Assembly: GCF_040796495.1 (NCBI RefSeq)
Contig: NZ_JBFNQN010000022.1
Span: 1-33,019, forward strand
DNA: 33,019 nt
Source: Kineococcus endophyticus
Lineage (GTDB): Bacteria > Actinomycetota > Actinomycetes > Actinomycetales > Kineococcaceae
Reading direction: 5' to 3'
Shown here: piece by piece, positions 1-8,183 of the stretch
Numbering within the stretch: position 1 is the first letter of the stretch
Layout: each line of letters starts with the position of its first letter
The notes under the pieces: generated by a model
The model's database searches: none
Told to the model about the DNA's origin: nothing
Seen by the model: the letters and a program-made list of their open reading frames with translations, nothing else
Program-made: the position numbers and the translations under genes

Positions 1-146
1 GGCAGGTGGCGGACCGGATCCACATCCAGCGGTTGGGTCGGCGGGCGGCGGTGATCACCCCGTCGTCGCACTCGATGGGTGAGGGGGTGGCGATCATGAC
101 CGGCGCCGTCACCGTCCCCGCCGAGGACCAGGCCGTCCGTGCCTGA
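1..146 (+). CDS. Sugar ABC transporter ATP-binding protein, C-terminal end (partial)
   Basis: Only the last 47 codons are inside the window, read in frame 3 and ending with TGA at 144-146. The tail contains VADRIHIQRLGRR and HSMGEGVAIMTGA, which closely resemble the C-terminal end of FrcA-type ATPases that energise fructose or ribose-class sugar importers (CUT2 family). This is family knowledge from the tail only, since the Walker motifs lie outside the window. The next gene starts 8 bases before this stop, so the two are probably translated together. The sugar specificity cannot be read from this fragment. Confidence 0.7.
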   Translation, partial: QVADRIHIQRLGRRAAVITPSSHSMGEGVAIMTGAVTVPAEDQAVRA

Positions 147-816
147 GGCCTCCGAGCAGCTGGACGACCGCCTCGACGACCTGGACGACCTCGTCGACCT
201 CGCCCGGGCGATGGTCGAACCCGGGCGGCGGCGCATCCTGGGACTCACGGGTGCGCCCGGCGCCGGGAAGTCGCGCCTCGCGGAGGAACTCGTGGCCGCG
301 CTCGGTCCGCACGCGGTGTTCGTGCCGCTCGACGGGTTCCACCTCGCCGACCCCGAACTGCACCGGCTCGGCCGCCACTCCCGCAAGGGCGCGGCGGACA
401 CGTTCGACGCCGCCGGGTACCTGAACCTGTTGCGGCGGATGCGCAACCAGGACGACGGGGTCGACGAGGTGGTCTACGCACCGTCGTTCGACCGCGCGCT
501 GGAAGCCGGGATCGCCGGCAGCATCCCCGTCCCGGCCGACGTCCCGCTCGTCGTCACCGAAGGGAACTACCTCCTCCTGGACCGACCCGTCTGGAACCAG
601 GTCGCCGCTCTGCTCGACGCCTGCTGGTTCGTCGATCCGGGGGAGTCGACCCGCCTGGACCGGCTCGTCGACCGCCACGTCCGGTACGGGCGGTCCCCCG
701 AGGAGGCGCACGCGCGGTCCTGGGGACCGGACCAGGACAACGCCGAACTCATCACCGGGACGCGCCCGCGCGCCGACCGCGTCGTCCGACTCGCGCCGGA
801 CCCCCGACTGGCCTGA
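139..816 (+). CDS. P-loop sugar/nucleoside kinase-like protein (uridine kinase/FrcK-like)
   Basis: This 225-residue protein starts at GTG 139 inside the end of the upstream ABC ATPase. It has a Walker A motif GAPGAGKS at residues 38-45, a substrate-side PLDGFHLAD segment near 63-71, RKGAADTFD near 82-90, and VTEGNYLLLD in the middle. This order is typical of the uridine kinase/pantothenate kinase-like family of small-molecule kinases. Such a kinase follows the fructose ABC transporter in rhizobial frc operons, and the same order here supports a role in phosphorylating an imported sugar or a related metabolite. The substrate is inferred from the neighbourhood only. Acidic residues are frequent in the first 25 positions. 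Confidence 0.8.
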   Translation: MPEASEQLDDRLDDLDDLVDLARAMVEPGRRRILGLTGAPGAGKSRLAEELVAALGPHAVFVPLDGFHLADPELHRLGRHSRKGAADTFDAAGYLNLLRRMRNQDDGVDEVVYAPSFDRALEAGIAGSIPVPADVPLVVTEGNYLLLDRPVWNQVAALLDACWFVDPGESTRLDRLVDRHVRYGRSPEEAHARSWGPDQDNAELITGTRPRADRVVRLAPDPRLA

Positions 817-889
817 GGGCCGTCCCGTCCTCTGGAACTGCACCTCCCGAACTCCCCGGCTCCGCGGAGCCACGAACCCTGGAGCCACC

Positions 890-2980
890 ATGACCACGCT
901 CACCAGTGCGCCCCCCACCCGTTGGACGGCCCGCGACGACGAGGCCGTCGTCACCGCCCGCGTCCTCGCCATGGACGCCACCGAGAACGCAGGCCACGGC
1001 CACCCCGGGACGGCCGTCACCCTGGCCCCCGTCGGGCACCTGCTGTTCCAGCACCACCTGCGGCACGACCCGTCCGACCCGACGTGGCGGGGACGGGACC
1101 GCTTCGTCCTCTCCTGCGGCCACTCCAGCCTCACCCAGTACATCCAGTTGTTCCTCGCCGGGTACCCGATGACCCTCGACGACCTGAAGGCCTACCGCAC
1201 GGCCGGCAGCCAGACCCCGGCCCACCCGGAGTTCGGGCACACGCCGGGTGTCGAGACCACCACCGGGCCCCTCGGACAGGGGCTGGCGACCGCGGTCGGG
1301 ATGGCCATGGGCGCACGCCGCGAACGCGGTCTGCTCGACCCCGACGCACCGGCCGGGACGAGCCCGTTCGACCACCGCGTCGTCGTCCTGTGCTCCGACG
1401 GGGACGTGCAGGAGGGGGTGACCTCCGAGGCGAGCGCGTTCGCCGGTCACCAGCGGCTGGGGAACCTCACGGTCGTCTACGACGACAACCGCATCTCGAT
1501 CGAGGGCAGCACCGCCCTCGTCACCAGCGAGGACACCGCCGCCCGGTACGTGGCGTACGGCTGGCACGTCCAGACCGTCGACCTCGCCCCCGACGGGGAC
1601 GTCGACGTCGCAGCGCTCTCCCGGGCCCTCGAGGCGGCGGCGGACGAGACGGAACGACCGTCGATCGTCCTGGTGCGCAGCATCATCGCCTGGTCCGTCC
1701 CCGGCCGCCAGGACACCCCGGGGTCGCACGGTTCGCTGCTGGGGTCCGAGGCCGTCGCCCGGGCGAAGGAACTGCTGGGGGCCGACCCTGAGGCGACCTT
1801 CGCCGTCGACCCGGAATTGCTCGCCTGGACCCGGGGCCACGCCCGGGAGCGGGCCGTGGCCGCGCGCGCCGAGTGGGACGAACGCTTCGCCGCGTGGGCC
1901 GCGCGCCGACCGGCCGAACACGCACTGCTGCAGCGTCTCGAGGCCGGCCTCGTCCCCGACTCCTTCCCGCAGGCGCGTCCCCGGTTCGCGGCGGGAGACA
2001 GCGTGTCCACCCGCAAGGCGTTCCGCCTGGGGCTCGTGGCCGCCGCCGCGGAACTGCCGGAGGTCTGGGGCGGTTCGGCCGACCTCGGGGACAGCAACGG
2101 CACCACCATCGCCCCGACGTCCTTCCTGCCCGCCGGCAGCACCGAACCGAACGCCCACCCCGCGGGCCAGACCATCCACTGGGGGATCCGCGAGCACTTC
2201 ATGGCCGCGGCGCTCAACGGCATCGCCCACTCGGGGTTGTCCCGTCCGTACGGCGGGACGTTCCTCGTGTTCTCCGACTACATGCGGCCCGCCGTGCGGC
2301 TCGCCGCGCTCATGGGGTTGCCCACGCTGTACGTCTGGACCCACGACTCGATCGGCCTGGGGGAGGACGGCCCGACCCACCAGCCCGTCGAGCACCTCGC
2401 CTCCCTGCGCGCCATGCCCGGTCTCGACGTCCTGCGCCCCGGGGACGCGAACGAGGCGAGCGCGGTGCTGTGGAAGGTCCTCGGCCACCGGGGTCGGCCG
2501 GCCGCGTTCGCGCTGAGCCGTCAGTCCCTGCCCGTGCTGCCCGAGGACGGGGACGGTTTCTCCTCCGCCGACGGCGCCGTGCGCGGCGGTTTCGTCCGGT
2601 GGGAGGGCGGGCCCGGGGGAGACCCGGCCGTCGTCCTCATCGCCACCGGCTCCGAACTCCAGCTCGCGGTGGAGGCCGGGCGCACGCTCGCGGCGGGGGG
2701 CGTCCGGGTGCGCGTCGTGTCGATGCCGTGCCGGGAGTGGTTCGCCGAGCAGGACGAGGCGTACCGGGAGTCCGTCCTGCCGGCGCGGATCCGGGCCCGC
2801 GTCTCCGTCGAGGCGGCCGCCGCCCAGAGCTGGCACGACCTCGTCGGTCTCGACGGTCGGACGGTGAGCATCGAGGACTTCGGCGCCTCCGCACCGCCCG
2901 CCACGTTGTTCGAGCACTTCGGGGTCACGGTCGCCGGAGTCGTGGAGGCGGCTCGGGACGCGCTCTCGCAGAACGGGTGA
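890..2980 (+). CDS. tkt: Transketolase
   Basis: This 696-residue protein has the full length of a transketolase, the thiamine-diphosphate enzyme that moves two-carbon units between sugar phosphates in the pentose phosphate pathway. Visible motifs are GHGHPG at 35-40, GPLGQG at 126-131, the ThDP/Mg motif beginning SDGDVQEG at 169-176 and ending at Asn200 of YDDN, and HDSIGLGEDGPTHQP in the pyrimidine-binding domain. ATG 890 is preceded by GGAG at suitable spacing. It follows the transporter and kinase genes by 73 bases on the same strand, so it may be an operon-dedicated transketolase serving catabolism of the imported sugar. Whether another copy with a transaldolase exists elsewhere cannot be seen. 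Confidence 0.96.
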   Translation: MTTLTSAPPTRWTARDDEAVVTARVLAMDATENAGHGHPGTAVTLAPVGHLLFQHHLRHDPSDPTWRGRDRFVLSCGHSSLTQYIQLFLAGYPMTLDDLKAYRTAGSQTPAHPEFGHTPGVETTTGPLGQGLATAVGMAMGARRERGLLDPDAPAGTSPFDHRVVVLCSDGDVQEGVTSEASAFAGHQRLGNLTVVYDDNRISIEGSTALVTSEDTAARYVAYGWHVQTVDLAPDGDVDVAALSRALEAAADETERPSIVLVRSIIAWSVPGRQDTPGSHGSLLGSEAVARAKELLGADPEATFAVDPELLAWTRGHARERAVAARAEWDERFAAWAARRPAEHALLQRLEAGLVPDSFPQARPRFAAGDSVSTRKAFRLGLVAAAAELPEVWGGSADLGDSNGTTIAPTSFLPAGSTEPNAHPAGQTIHWGIREHFMAAALNGIAHSGLSRPYGGTFLVFSDYMRPAVRLAALMGLPTLYVWTHDSIGLGEDGPTHQPVEHLASLRAMPGLDVLRPGDANEASAVLWKVLGHRGRPAAFALSRQSLPVLPEDGDGFSSADGAVRGGFVRWEGGPGGDPAVVLIATGSELQLAVEAGRTLAAGGVRVRVVSMPCREWFAEQDEAYRESVLPARIRARVSVEAAAAQSWHDLVGLDGRTVSIEDFGASAPPATLFEHFGVTVAGVVEAARDALSQNG

Positions 2981-3008
2981 CGTCGCGGCTGCGGTGGTCC
3001 GGCGGTGA

Positions 3009-3875
3009 GTGCTGGTGACGTCGACGGGAGCTCGCGCGCTGGGGTGGCGTGGTCGTGCGGCCCTCCCCGTGGTCGGGGTCGTGGTCGCCGGCGTGACCCT
3101 CCTCGCGGCCGCCTCCGCCCCGGCGGTGGCGGCCACCGCACCTCTGCGGCTGGTGGCCCTGGGGGACTCGGTGACCGCGGCCCACGGCTGCGGCTGCACC
3201 GGGTTCCCCACCCGGTTCGGTCGCGACGTGACCGCGGCCACCGGCATCCCCGTCAGCGTGGAGACGCACGGGATCGACGGTGCGACGGCGGCCGACGCGC
3301 TGGCCGCCTCGCGGGAACCGGCCCTTCGGTCCGCGTTGCAGTCGGCCGACGACGTCGTCATCACCATCGGTGCCAACGACGTCGAACCCTCCGCGGCGTC
3401 CGTCCCGGACCCCGCGCGCACGGCCGCCACCGAGGCCTGGCAGGCGCAGGTGCAGGCCGGCGTGCAGGACGTCTCCTCCTCCGTCGACGCGCTCCTCACC
3501 GACCTGGACGCCTCCCCGCGCCACCCGCGGGTGTTCGTCACCGGGTACTGGGCCGTCGGGCTGGACGGGGCGGTGGCCCGCGCGCTCTGCACACCGCGGC
3601 AGGCCGACGCGCAGGTGCGGCTGACGGCGGAGGTCAACGCCGCCCTGGCCGCCGACGCCGCCCGGCACGCCGCGACCTACGTCGACCTCGGCCCGGTGTT
3701 CCACGGCGACGACGGGACGGTGGACCCGACCCCGTTGCTGGCCGCGGACGGGGACCACCCCAGCGCCCTGGGCCACGCCGCGATCGCCCGGGCGTTGGTG
3801 ACGCGCTGGATCCCGCCGCTGCAGCACCGTCGGCAGGGGCGCACCCCTCCGCAGGTCCAGGCCGGTCCCGCCTAG
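3009..3875 (+). CDS. Secreted SGNH/GDSL hydrolase
   Basis: The protein has 288 residues. A charged N-terminus and a hydrophobic stretch (about residues 18-42, ending APAVAA) form a signal peptide. The mature part has the SGNH blocks: LGDSVTA with nucleophile Ser54, GAND at 121-124 (block III Asn123), and DGDHP with the catalytic Asp247-x-x-His250 pair. These enzymes are serine esterases or lipases, and the substrate cannot be told. Three Cys near residues 61-63 could form a disulphide. GTG 3009 is the first start, and GTG 3015 is an alternative. It ends tail to tail with the MFS gene, and both use the same CTAG for their stop codons. Confidence 0.88.
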   Translation: MLVTSTGARALGWRGRAALPVVGVVVAGVTLLAAASAPAVAATAPLRLVALGDSVTAAHGCGCTGFPTRFGRDVTAATGIPVSVETHGIDGATAADALAASREPALRSALQSADDVVITIGANDVEPSAASVPDPARTAATEAWQAQVQAGVQDVSSSVDALLTDLDASPRHPRVFVTGYWAVGLDGAVARALCTPRQADAQVRLTAEVNAALAADAARHAATYVDLGPVFHGDDGTVDPTPLLAADGDHPSALGHAAIARALVTRWIPPLQHRRQGRTPPQVQAGPA

Positions 3876-5107
3876 CGTCGCGGAGGCGGACCGACGAGCG
3901 GGCGCGTGGCCGCGGCGGTCGCGAGGAGCAGGAGGACGCTGCCCGCGACGAGCGTCCACCGCAGGCCGACGGCAGCGCCGAGGACACCGCCGACGAGGGC
4001 GCCGACGGGCTGGACGCCGTGCACGAGCAGCCGCCACGTCGCCAGGGCCTGCGGCAGGTGCTCGGCCGGGACGAGGGTCTGCCGCAGCGTTTGCTGGTTC
4101 ATCCCGAAGAAGGCCGGTCCCACACCGCGCAGGGCCTGCCCGGCCACGAGCAGCGCGACCACGACCGCCCAGGGCCCTGTCGCCGCGGCCAGCACGAGAC
4201 CGGCGAGGCCCGTGAGCAGCATCCCGAGGAGGAACGTCCGCCCGCTGCCGCAGCGGGTGGTGACGGCGGGACCGACCAGGGCGCCGACGATCCCGGCGGC
4301 GCCCGCGACGGCGACGACGAGGCCGACCCCCACGTCCGGCAGGTGCAGCTCCCGGGCGAGGAAGAGGACGAGGACCACGTTCTGGACGGCACCCGCCAGC
4401 GCACCCGCCGTGGCGGCGAGCGTCGTCCAGCGCAGGGCGGGTTCGCGCCACAGCACGGTGACGCCCCGTGCGGCCAGTCGCCGCAGGGGTTCGCGCTCCA
4501 CCGGACCCGAGGAGGCGGTCCGGCCGTCGACGGTGAGCCGTCGGCGCCACAGCGCCGAGACGACGAAGGACACGGCGTCGACCAGCAGGGCCAGCGGTGC
4601 CGTCAGCAGACTCACGAGGAGGCCCGCGACGGCGTTGCCGCTGGTCCCGACCGTCGAGGAACTGAGGGCGCGCAGCCCGTTCGCCGTCAGCAGGTCGGCC
4701 CGCGGCACGACCGCGGGCGTGAGGGACTCGGCGGCCACGGCGTCGAACAGGCTGCAGGTGCCGGCCAGCACCACGACCACGCCGAGCTGCCACAGGCGGA
4801 GGACGTCGAGGACGGCCAGGACGGGGACCGCGGCGCTGAGGACGGCCTGGGCGAGGTCGGTCGCGACGAGCACCCGCCGCAACGGCCTGCGGGACAGCCA
4901 CACCCCGGCGGGGAGGGCGAACAGGAGGTTGGGCAGCAGCCCGCCGGCGGACAGGAGACCCATCTGCCACGGGGACGCCTGCAGCACGGTCACGGCCGTC
5001 AGCGGCAGGGCGACCGCGGTGGTGCTCGACCCCAGCAGCGAGACGGTGCTGCTGCCGAGGAGGCGCCGGAAGTCCGGGCTCTCCCGCAGCAGGAGGCGGG
5101 CCCTCAC
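3872..5107 (-). CDS. MFS transporter (MFS_3-like exporter)
   Basis: This 411-residue membrane protein consists mostly of hydrophobic helices and starts RARLLLRESPDFRRLLGSST, the usual opening of multidrug or siderophore-exporter-like MFS proteins. Characteristic pieces include LPAGVWLSRRPLRRVL in the loop after helix 2 and a mid-protein GFXGMNQQTLRQTLVP-like region (here FFGMNQQTL). The open frame continues upstream to 5851, but that part overlaps the methyltransferase and carries no MFS homology. I chose GTG 5107, which overlaps the methyltransferase stop by 4 bases (GTGA), a translational coupling arrangement. The transported substrate is unknown, and the coupled methyltransferase may modify the same compound. 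Confidence 0.88.
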   Translation of the reverse strand: MRARLLLRESPDFRRLLGSSTVSLLGSSTTAVALPLTAVTVLQASPWQMGLLSAGGLLPNLLFALPAGVWLSRRPLRRVLVATDLAQAVLSAAVPVLAVLDVLRLWQLGVVVVLAGTCSLFDAVAAESLTPAVVPRADLLTANGLRALSSSTVGTSGNAVAGLLVSLLTAPLALLVDAVSFVVSALWRRRLTVDGRTASSGPVEREPLRRLAARGVTVLWREPALRWTTLAATAGALAGAVQNVVLVLFLARELHLPDVGVGLVVAVAGAAGIVGALVGPAVTTRCGSGRTFLLGMLLTGLAGLVLAAATGPWAVVVALLVAGQALRGVGPAFFGMNQQTLRQTLVPAEHLPQALATWRLLVHGVQPVGALVGGVLGAAVGLRWTLVAGSVLLLLATAAATRPLVGPPPRR

Positions 5108-5694
5108 CGGCGGCTGACGACGAGGTACCGCTCGTCCTCCACCGGGCCACCCCAGTAGGCCGGCGCGGTCAGGCGCGTCACCGCGGCCTCCCCGCGGTGG
5201 CGCCGGACCAGGTCGGCCAGCTCCGCCGCCCTCAGGCCAGCCCCGGTGGACCACCGACCCTCCACGAGCAGGAAGCGTCCTCCCGGACGCAGCAGGCGCG
5301 TCCACGCGCCCAGCACGTCGGCCGGGTCCTCGAACGCCCACAGGACGTGGCGTGCGAGGACCACGTCGACGGACCCGGGCTCGACCGGAGGGTCGGCGGC
5401 GTCGCCCACGCTGAAGCGGGCCGGGACTCCGGCGGCGTCCGCCTTGGCGCGGGCCGCCTCGACCATGCGCGGCGAGAGGTCCACGCCGTGGACGTCGTGA
5501 CCCGCTTCCGCCAGCAGCACGGACAGGGTGCCCGTGCCGCAGCCGAGGTCGGCGACGACGGCGCCGGACGGCAGCAGCGGGAGCAGGAGGTCCGACCACG
5601 CCCGCCGGACCCCCGGGTCGCGCAACCCGTGGTCGGCGGCCTCGTCGAAGGTGGCGGCCTGTTCGTCCCAGAAGCGTCGCGCGTCCTCGCTCAT
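5104..5694 (-). CDS. Class I SAM-dependent methyltransferase
   Basis: This 196-residue cytosolic protein has a Rossmann-type SAM-binding core: motif I VVADLGCGTGTLSVLLAE near residues 45-62, acidic VDLSPRMV for the ribose, then VDVVLARHVLWAFEDP and LRPGGRFLLVEGRW, the standard Methyltransf_11 layout. The ATG start at 5694 is the first Met of the family-like N-terminus (MSEDARRFWDEQA). A CAGGCT sequence 6 bases upstream may be a -10 element of a leaderless transcript. It is coupled to the downstream MFS gene by a 4-base overlap. The substrate is unknown. The divergent APH gene begins 40 bases away. Confidence 0.9.
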   Translation of the reverse strand: MSEDARRFWDEQAATFDEAADHGLRDPGVRRAWSDLLLPLLPSGAVVADLGCGTGTLSVLLAEAGHDVHGVDLSPRMVEAARAKADAAGVPARFSVGDAADPPVEPGSVDVVLARHVLWAFEDPADVLGAWTRLLRPGGRFLLVEGRWSTGAGLRAAELADLVRRHRGEAAVTRLTAPAYWGGPVEDERYLVVSRR

Positions 5695-5721
5695 GCGCCC
5701 AGCCTGACGCAGCGGACGGGC

Positions 5722-5727
5722 TAGCCT
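5722..5727 (+). promoter_or_regulatory. Putative -10 element (TAGCCT) of a leaderless promoter
   Basis: TAGCCT lies 7 bases upstream of GTG 5735, and no Shine-Dalgarno sequence precedes that start. The TANNNT hexamer at this distance is the usual sign of leaderless transcription in actinobacteria. No convincing -35 box is visible. Confidence 0.5.
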
Positions 5728-5734
5728 TCCCGGG

Positions 5735-6646
5735 GTGCTCACGGCGGCCGACCTCGCGCGCGTCCACGACCTCGTGCGCGCCGAACCCGCCCTGGCGTCC
5801 TTCGCGGGTTCCGGCCCCCGGTCGATGCCGTGGGGCAGCGGGAGCGTGCACCTGATCGGGAACTGGGCGGATGCGGGTGTCGAGGTCCTGGTGAAGGTCG
5901 GCGCCTCACCGGCGCAGGTGGCGTGGACCCGGGAACTCGCGGGCTCGGAACCCTCCCTCGTCCCGCGGGTGTTCGCGGGCGGGCTCCGCCTCGCGGGAGC
6001 CGACCTGGGGTGGCTGGTGCTGGAACGCCTGCCCCACGGCCTGGACGGTGGCTGGGGCGGTGCGGAGTTGACCGCGCTGGTGGACGCCGGGGTGCGTTTC
6101 CAGCGGGCCGCCCGCGACGTCCGGCTGGCCGCCGGCGACCTCACCCGGGACCAGGTGCGCGACTGGATCGTCCTCGCACGGGACCGCGGAGCGCCCGGTC
6201 CCGTGGACGTCCTGCTCTCCCGGCTCGACGTCGACTGGGAACTCCTGGTCGAGATCTGCCCGCCCGAGGTCTGCCACGGCGACCTCCACCTCGCCAACGC
6301 CCTGGTGCGCGCGCCCGCCCCCGTCCGCTCGCCGGCGGTGCTCGTGGACTGCGAACCCTCCCGGATGTCGTGGGTCGTGGAGGCTGCGTACGCCCAGGTG
6401 CTGAACTCCGACCCGGCCCGACCCGGCTGGCGGGACCTGGCCGGCCTCATGGCCGGACGCCGCCGCGTCCAGGGCCTGGCGGTCGGCCGGGACGCCGACG
6501 TGCAGCGGGCCGCGTCCACCGCGCTGGCCTGGAACGCGCTGCGGTTGTGGGGAGTTCTCGGCCCCGTCCCGGACCCGGGGTGGCGGGCGGCGGCCGTGTG
6601 GGAGGAGTGGACGAGGAACTACGTCGATGCGGGGGTGTCGGTCTGA
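5735..6646 (+). CDS. Aminoglycoside phosphotransferase (APH)-fold kinase
   Basis: This 303-residue protein has a kinase fold. The catalytic loop HGDLHLAN is at 181-188 (catalytic Asp183 and metal-binding Asn188), and the metal-binding Asp205 lies in the following LVDCEP, where most family members have DFE or DWE. A Lys within VEVLVKVG near residue 55 could be the ATP-binding lysine. APH-family proteins phosphorylate small molecules such as aminoglycosides, choline, homoserine or fructosamines, and nothing here fixes the substrate, so resistance should not be assumed. It stands alone between a divergent methyltransferase and a downstream GrpB-family gene with its own probable promoter. Confidence 0.85.
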   Translation: MLTAADLARVHDLVRAEPALASFAGSGPRSMPWGSGSVHLIGNWADAGVEVLVKVGASPAQVAWTRELAGSEPSLVPRVFAGGLRLAGADLGWLVLERLPHGLDGGWGGAELTALVDAGVRFQRAARDVRLAAGDLTRDQVRDWIVLARDRGAPGPVDVLLSRLDVDWELLVEICPPEVCHGDLHLANALVRAPAPVRSPAVLVDCEPSRMSWVVEAAYAQVLNSDPARPGWRDLAGLMAGRRRVQGLAVGRDADVQRAASTALAWNALRLWGVLGPVPDPGWRAAAVWEEWTRNYVDAGVSV

Positions 6647-6668
6647 CGGTCGTCCCTGGCCGGCGGGC

Positions 6669-6674
6669 TACCGT
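6669..6674 (+). promoter_or_regulatory. Putative -10 element (TACCGT) of a leaderless promoter
   Basis: TACCGT sits 6 bases before GTG 6681, the start of the GrpB-family gene, which has no Shine-Dalgarno sequence. A CTGACG about 20 bases further upstream is a weak -35 candidate with a long spacer. Confidence 0.45.
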
Positions 6675-6680
6675 TCTCGG

Positions 6681-7283
6681 GTGCCCGGACCCGCTGTGCT
6701 GCGCCCCTACGACCCCGAGTGGCCGCTGCGAGCAGCCCGGCTCCTCGCCGACGTGCGGCGGGTCCTCGCGCCCCTCGGTGTGGCGGAGTCGTTCGAGCAC
6801 ATCGGGTCGACGTCGGTGCCCGGGTTGTCCGCGAAGGCCTACGTCGACCTGCAGGTGACGGTGATGGAACTCCCGGTCGCCGCGGCCCTCGTCGAGGCCC
6901 TGGCCCCGGTGGGTTTCGTCCCCGCGGTGGGAGCCCGTCCGGATTCTCCCGGCGTCCACCGCGACCTGCCGCGTGGTTCCGAGGTCGTCCCGGACGAGCT
7001 GTGGCGCAAACGCCTGTTCACCCGGGACGTCGACGGACCGGAGGCGTCCATCCTCCACGTGCGGCTCACCGCGTCACCCTGGGCGCGGTACACGGTCTGG
7101 TTCCGCGACTGGTTGCGCGCCCACCCCGAGGCGCGCGACCGGTACGCCGAGTTCAAGGCCGCGGTCGCGGTCGAGCACGCCGGGGACCCGGACTTCGACG
7201 ACTACACCCGCGCCAAGACGGAGTTCTTCGACGCGGTGCAGGAGGAGTTCGAGGCGTGGGGCCGTCAGAGGTCCCGACCCTGA
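6681..7283 (+). CDS. GrpB family protein (nucleotidyltransferase-like)
   Basis: This 200-residue protein has the family core: VLRPYDPEWP near the N-terminus, then FEHIGSTSVPGLSAKAYVDLQV, which matches the GrpB/UPF0157 nucleotidyltransferase-like signature (IGSTSVPGLxAKxxxDL). The C-terminal half has the usual FRDWLRAHPEARDRYAEFK and DDYTRAKTEFF segments. I chose GTG 6681 because the family homology begins directly after it and a -10-like hexamer lies just upstream, although the frame is open to 6627. No biochemical role is established for most members. A stand-alone gene of this kind may act on a coenzyme A-like or nucleotide substrate, but that is speculation. Confidence 0.88.
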   Translation: MPGPAVLRPYDPEWPLRAARLLADVRRVLAPLGVAESFEHIGSTSVPGLSAKAYVDLQVTVMELPVAAALVEALAPVGFVPAVGARPDSPGVHRDLPRGSEVVPDELWRKRLFTRDVDGPEASILHVRLTASPWARYTVWFRDWLRAHPEARDRYAEFKAAVAVEHAGDPDFDDYTRAKTEFFDAVQEEFEAWGRQRSRP

Positions 7284-7427
7284 CGCAGCTGGCTCGGCGT
7301 GCAGGGGCCTGGGGGCCGGGTCCTGCCGACGGTTCGGCACGCACCTCCTCGACGACGACCGCTGCGCCGCCGACGAAATCATCCGCCTCGTGCTCGACAC
7401 GAGGCGAACGGCGACGGCCCGTCCGGG

Positions 7428-8183
7428 TCAGCGGCCGAGGCTGGGAACAGTGGTGGTGGTTCCGTCGCGCCACACCACGAGGCCGGTGCGTCCGGGCCGC
7501 TCACCCAACCAGCGGGCGGCGTCCGCGTCGTGGGCGTAGGCGGCGGTGGCGTCGATGTCCGCCCACGTCAAGGAGCCGGCGACCACCGTCACCTGAGCGA
7601 CGGTCGTGGGGTGTCCTCCGGTGCGGGCGTCGACCAGGTGCTGCCCCCGGTGCGCGGTTCCCGACGTGGCGACGGCGCCGTTGGCGACCGGGACGGTCGC
7701 CAGCACGACGTGCGGGTCGAAGGGGTCCTCGATGCCGATCCGCCACGGTGGGCTGCCCCGACGGCTGCGGCACACCACGTCCCCGCCGCCGGACAGGCAG
7801 AAGTCGGTGTCGGGCAGCTGGCGCAGGTGGGCGGCGGCCCGCTGCAGGGCCCACCCCTTGACCACCCCGTTGGTGTCCAGGACGATCTCGCCGTCCTGCC
7901 CCCGTCGGTGGACGTCGAACGCGCCGTCGGACTCCCGGCGGGCCCGGTCGGCCAGGTCCACCACCTCCGCCACCTCCGGTGGGCAGTCCTGGAGTCCGAC
8001 GTCCCCTCGCCCCAGCCGGCTGATCCACGACTGCGGTCGGTAGGTGCTGAACACCTGGTCGACGTGGTGGAGGTCGGCCACCACCGACGCCCAGGCCCGG
8101 TGGCTCCGGTCGTCGTCGGCGTGCCGTCCGCGCAGGGCCAGGCTGACGGGGAACCCCATGACGTGGTCGACGTGCCGGACCAT
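7428..8183 (-). CDS. apbE: FAD:protein FMN transferase (ApbE family)
   Basis: This 251-residue ApbE-type enzyme moves FMN from FAD onto a Thr/Ser of a target protein, with Mg as cofactor. Visible family landmarks are FSTYRPQSWISRL near 45-57, DTNGVVKGWAL at 103-113 (the equivalent of the usual LGGIAKGYA), SGGGDVV at 131-137, HLVDARTG at 182-189, and WADIDATAAY at 207-216 carrying the Mg-binding acidic residues. It is shorter than lipoprotein ApbE proteins and has no signal peptide. Its ATG overlaps the stop of the FMN-binding protein gene by one base (TGATG). The neighbour is the obvious modification target. It is the last gene of the flavin module. Confidence 0.92.
   Translation of the reverse strand: MVRHVDHVMGFPVSLALRGRHADDDRSHRAWASVVADLHHVDQVFSTYRPQSWISRLGRGDVGLQDCPPEVAEVVDLADRARRESDGAFDVHRRGQDGEIVLDTNGVVKGWALQRAAAHLRQLPDTDFCLSGGGDVVCRSRRGSPPWRIGIEDPFDPHVVLATVPVANGAVATSGTAHRGQHLVDARTGGHPTTVAQVTVVAGSLTWADIDATAAYAHDADAARWLGERPGRTGLVVWRDGTTTTVPSLGR

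Noticed and set aside
752-3637. Long open frame on the minus strand opposite transketolase
   Set aside because: It is antisense to a transketolase with all motifs intact. The protein is rich in Gly, Arg, Pro and Val without any domain, as expected for a shadow frame in high-GC DNA.
3005-5158. Long plus-strand frame across the SGNH and MFS genes
   Set aside because: It is out of frame with the SGNH hydrolase and antisense to the MFS transporter, with repetitive Arg/Gly composition.
5108-5851. Upstream extension of the MFS frame
   Set aside because: It overlaps the methyltransferase gene, has no membrane segments, and the GTGA overlap at 5104-5107 gives a natural start.
5735-6646. Aminoglycoside resistance gene
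   Set aside because: The APH fold is shared by many unrelated small-molecule kinases. No mobile-element context or resistance-type signature was seen.
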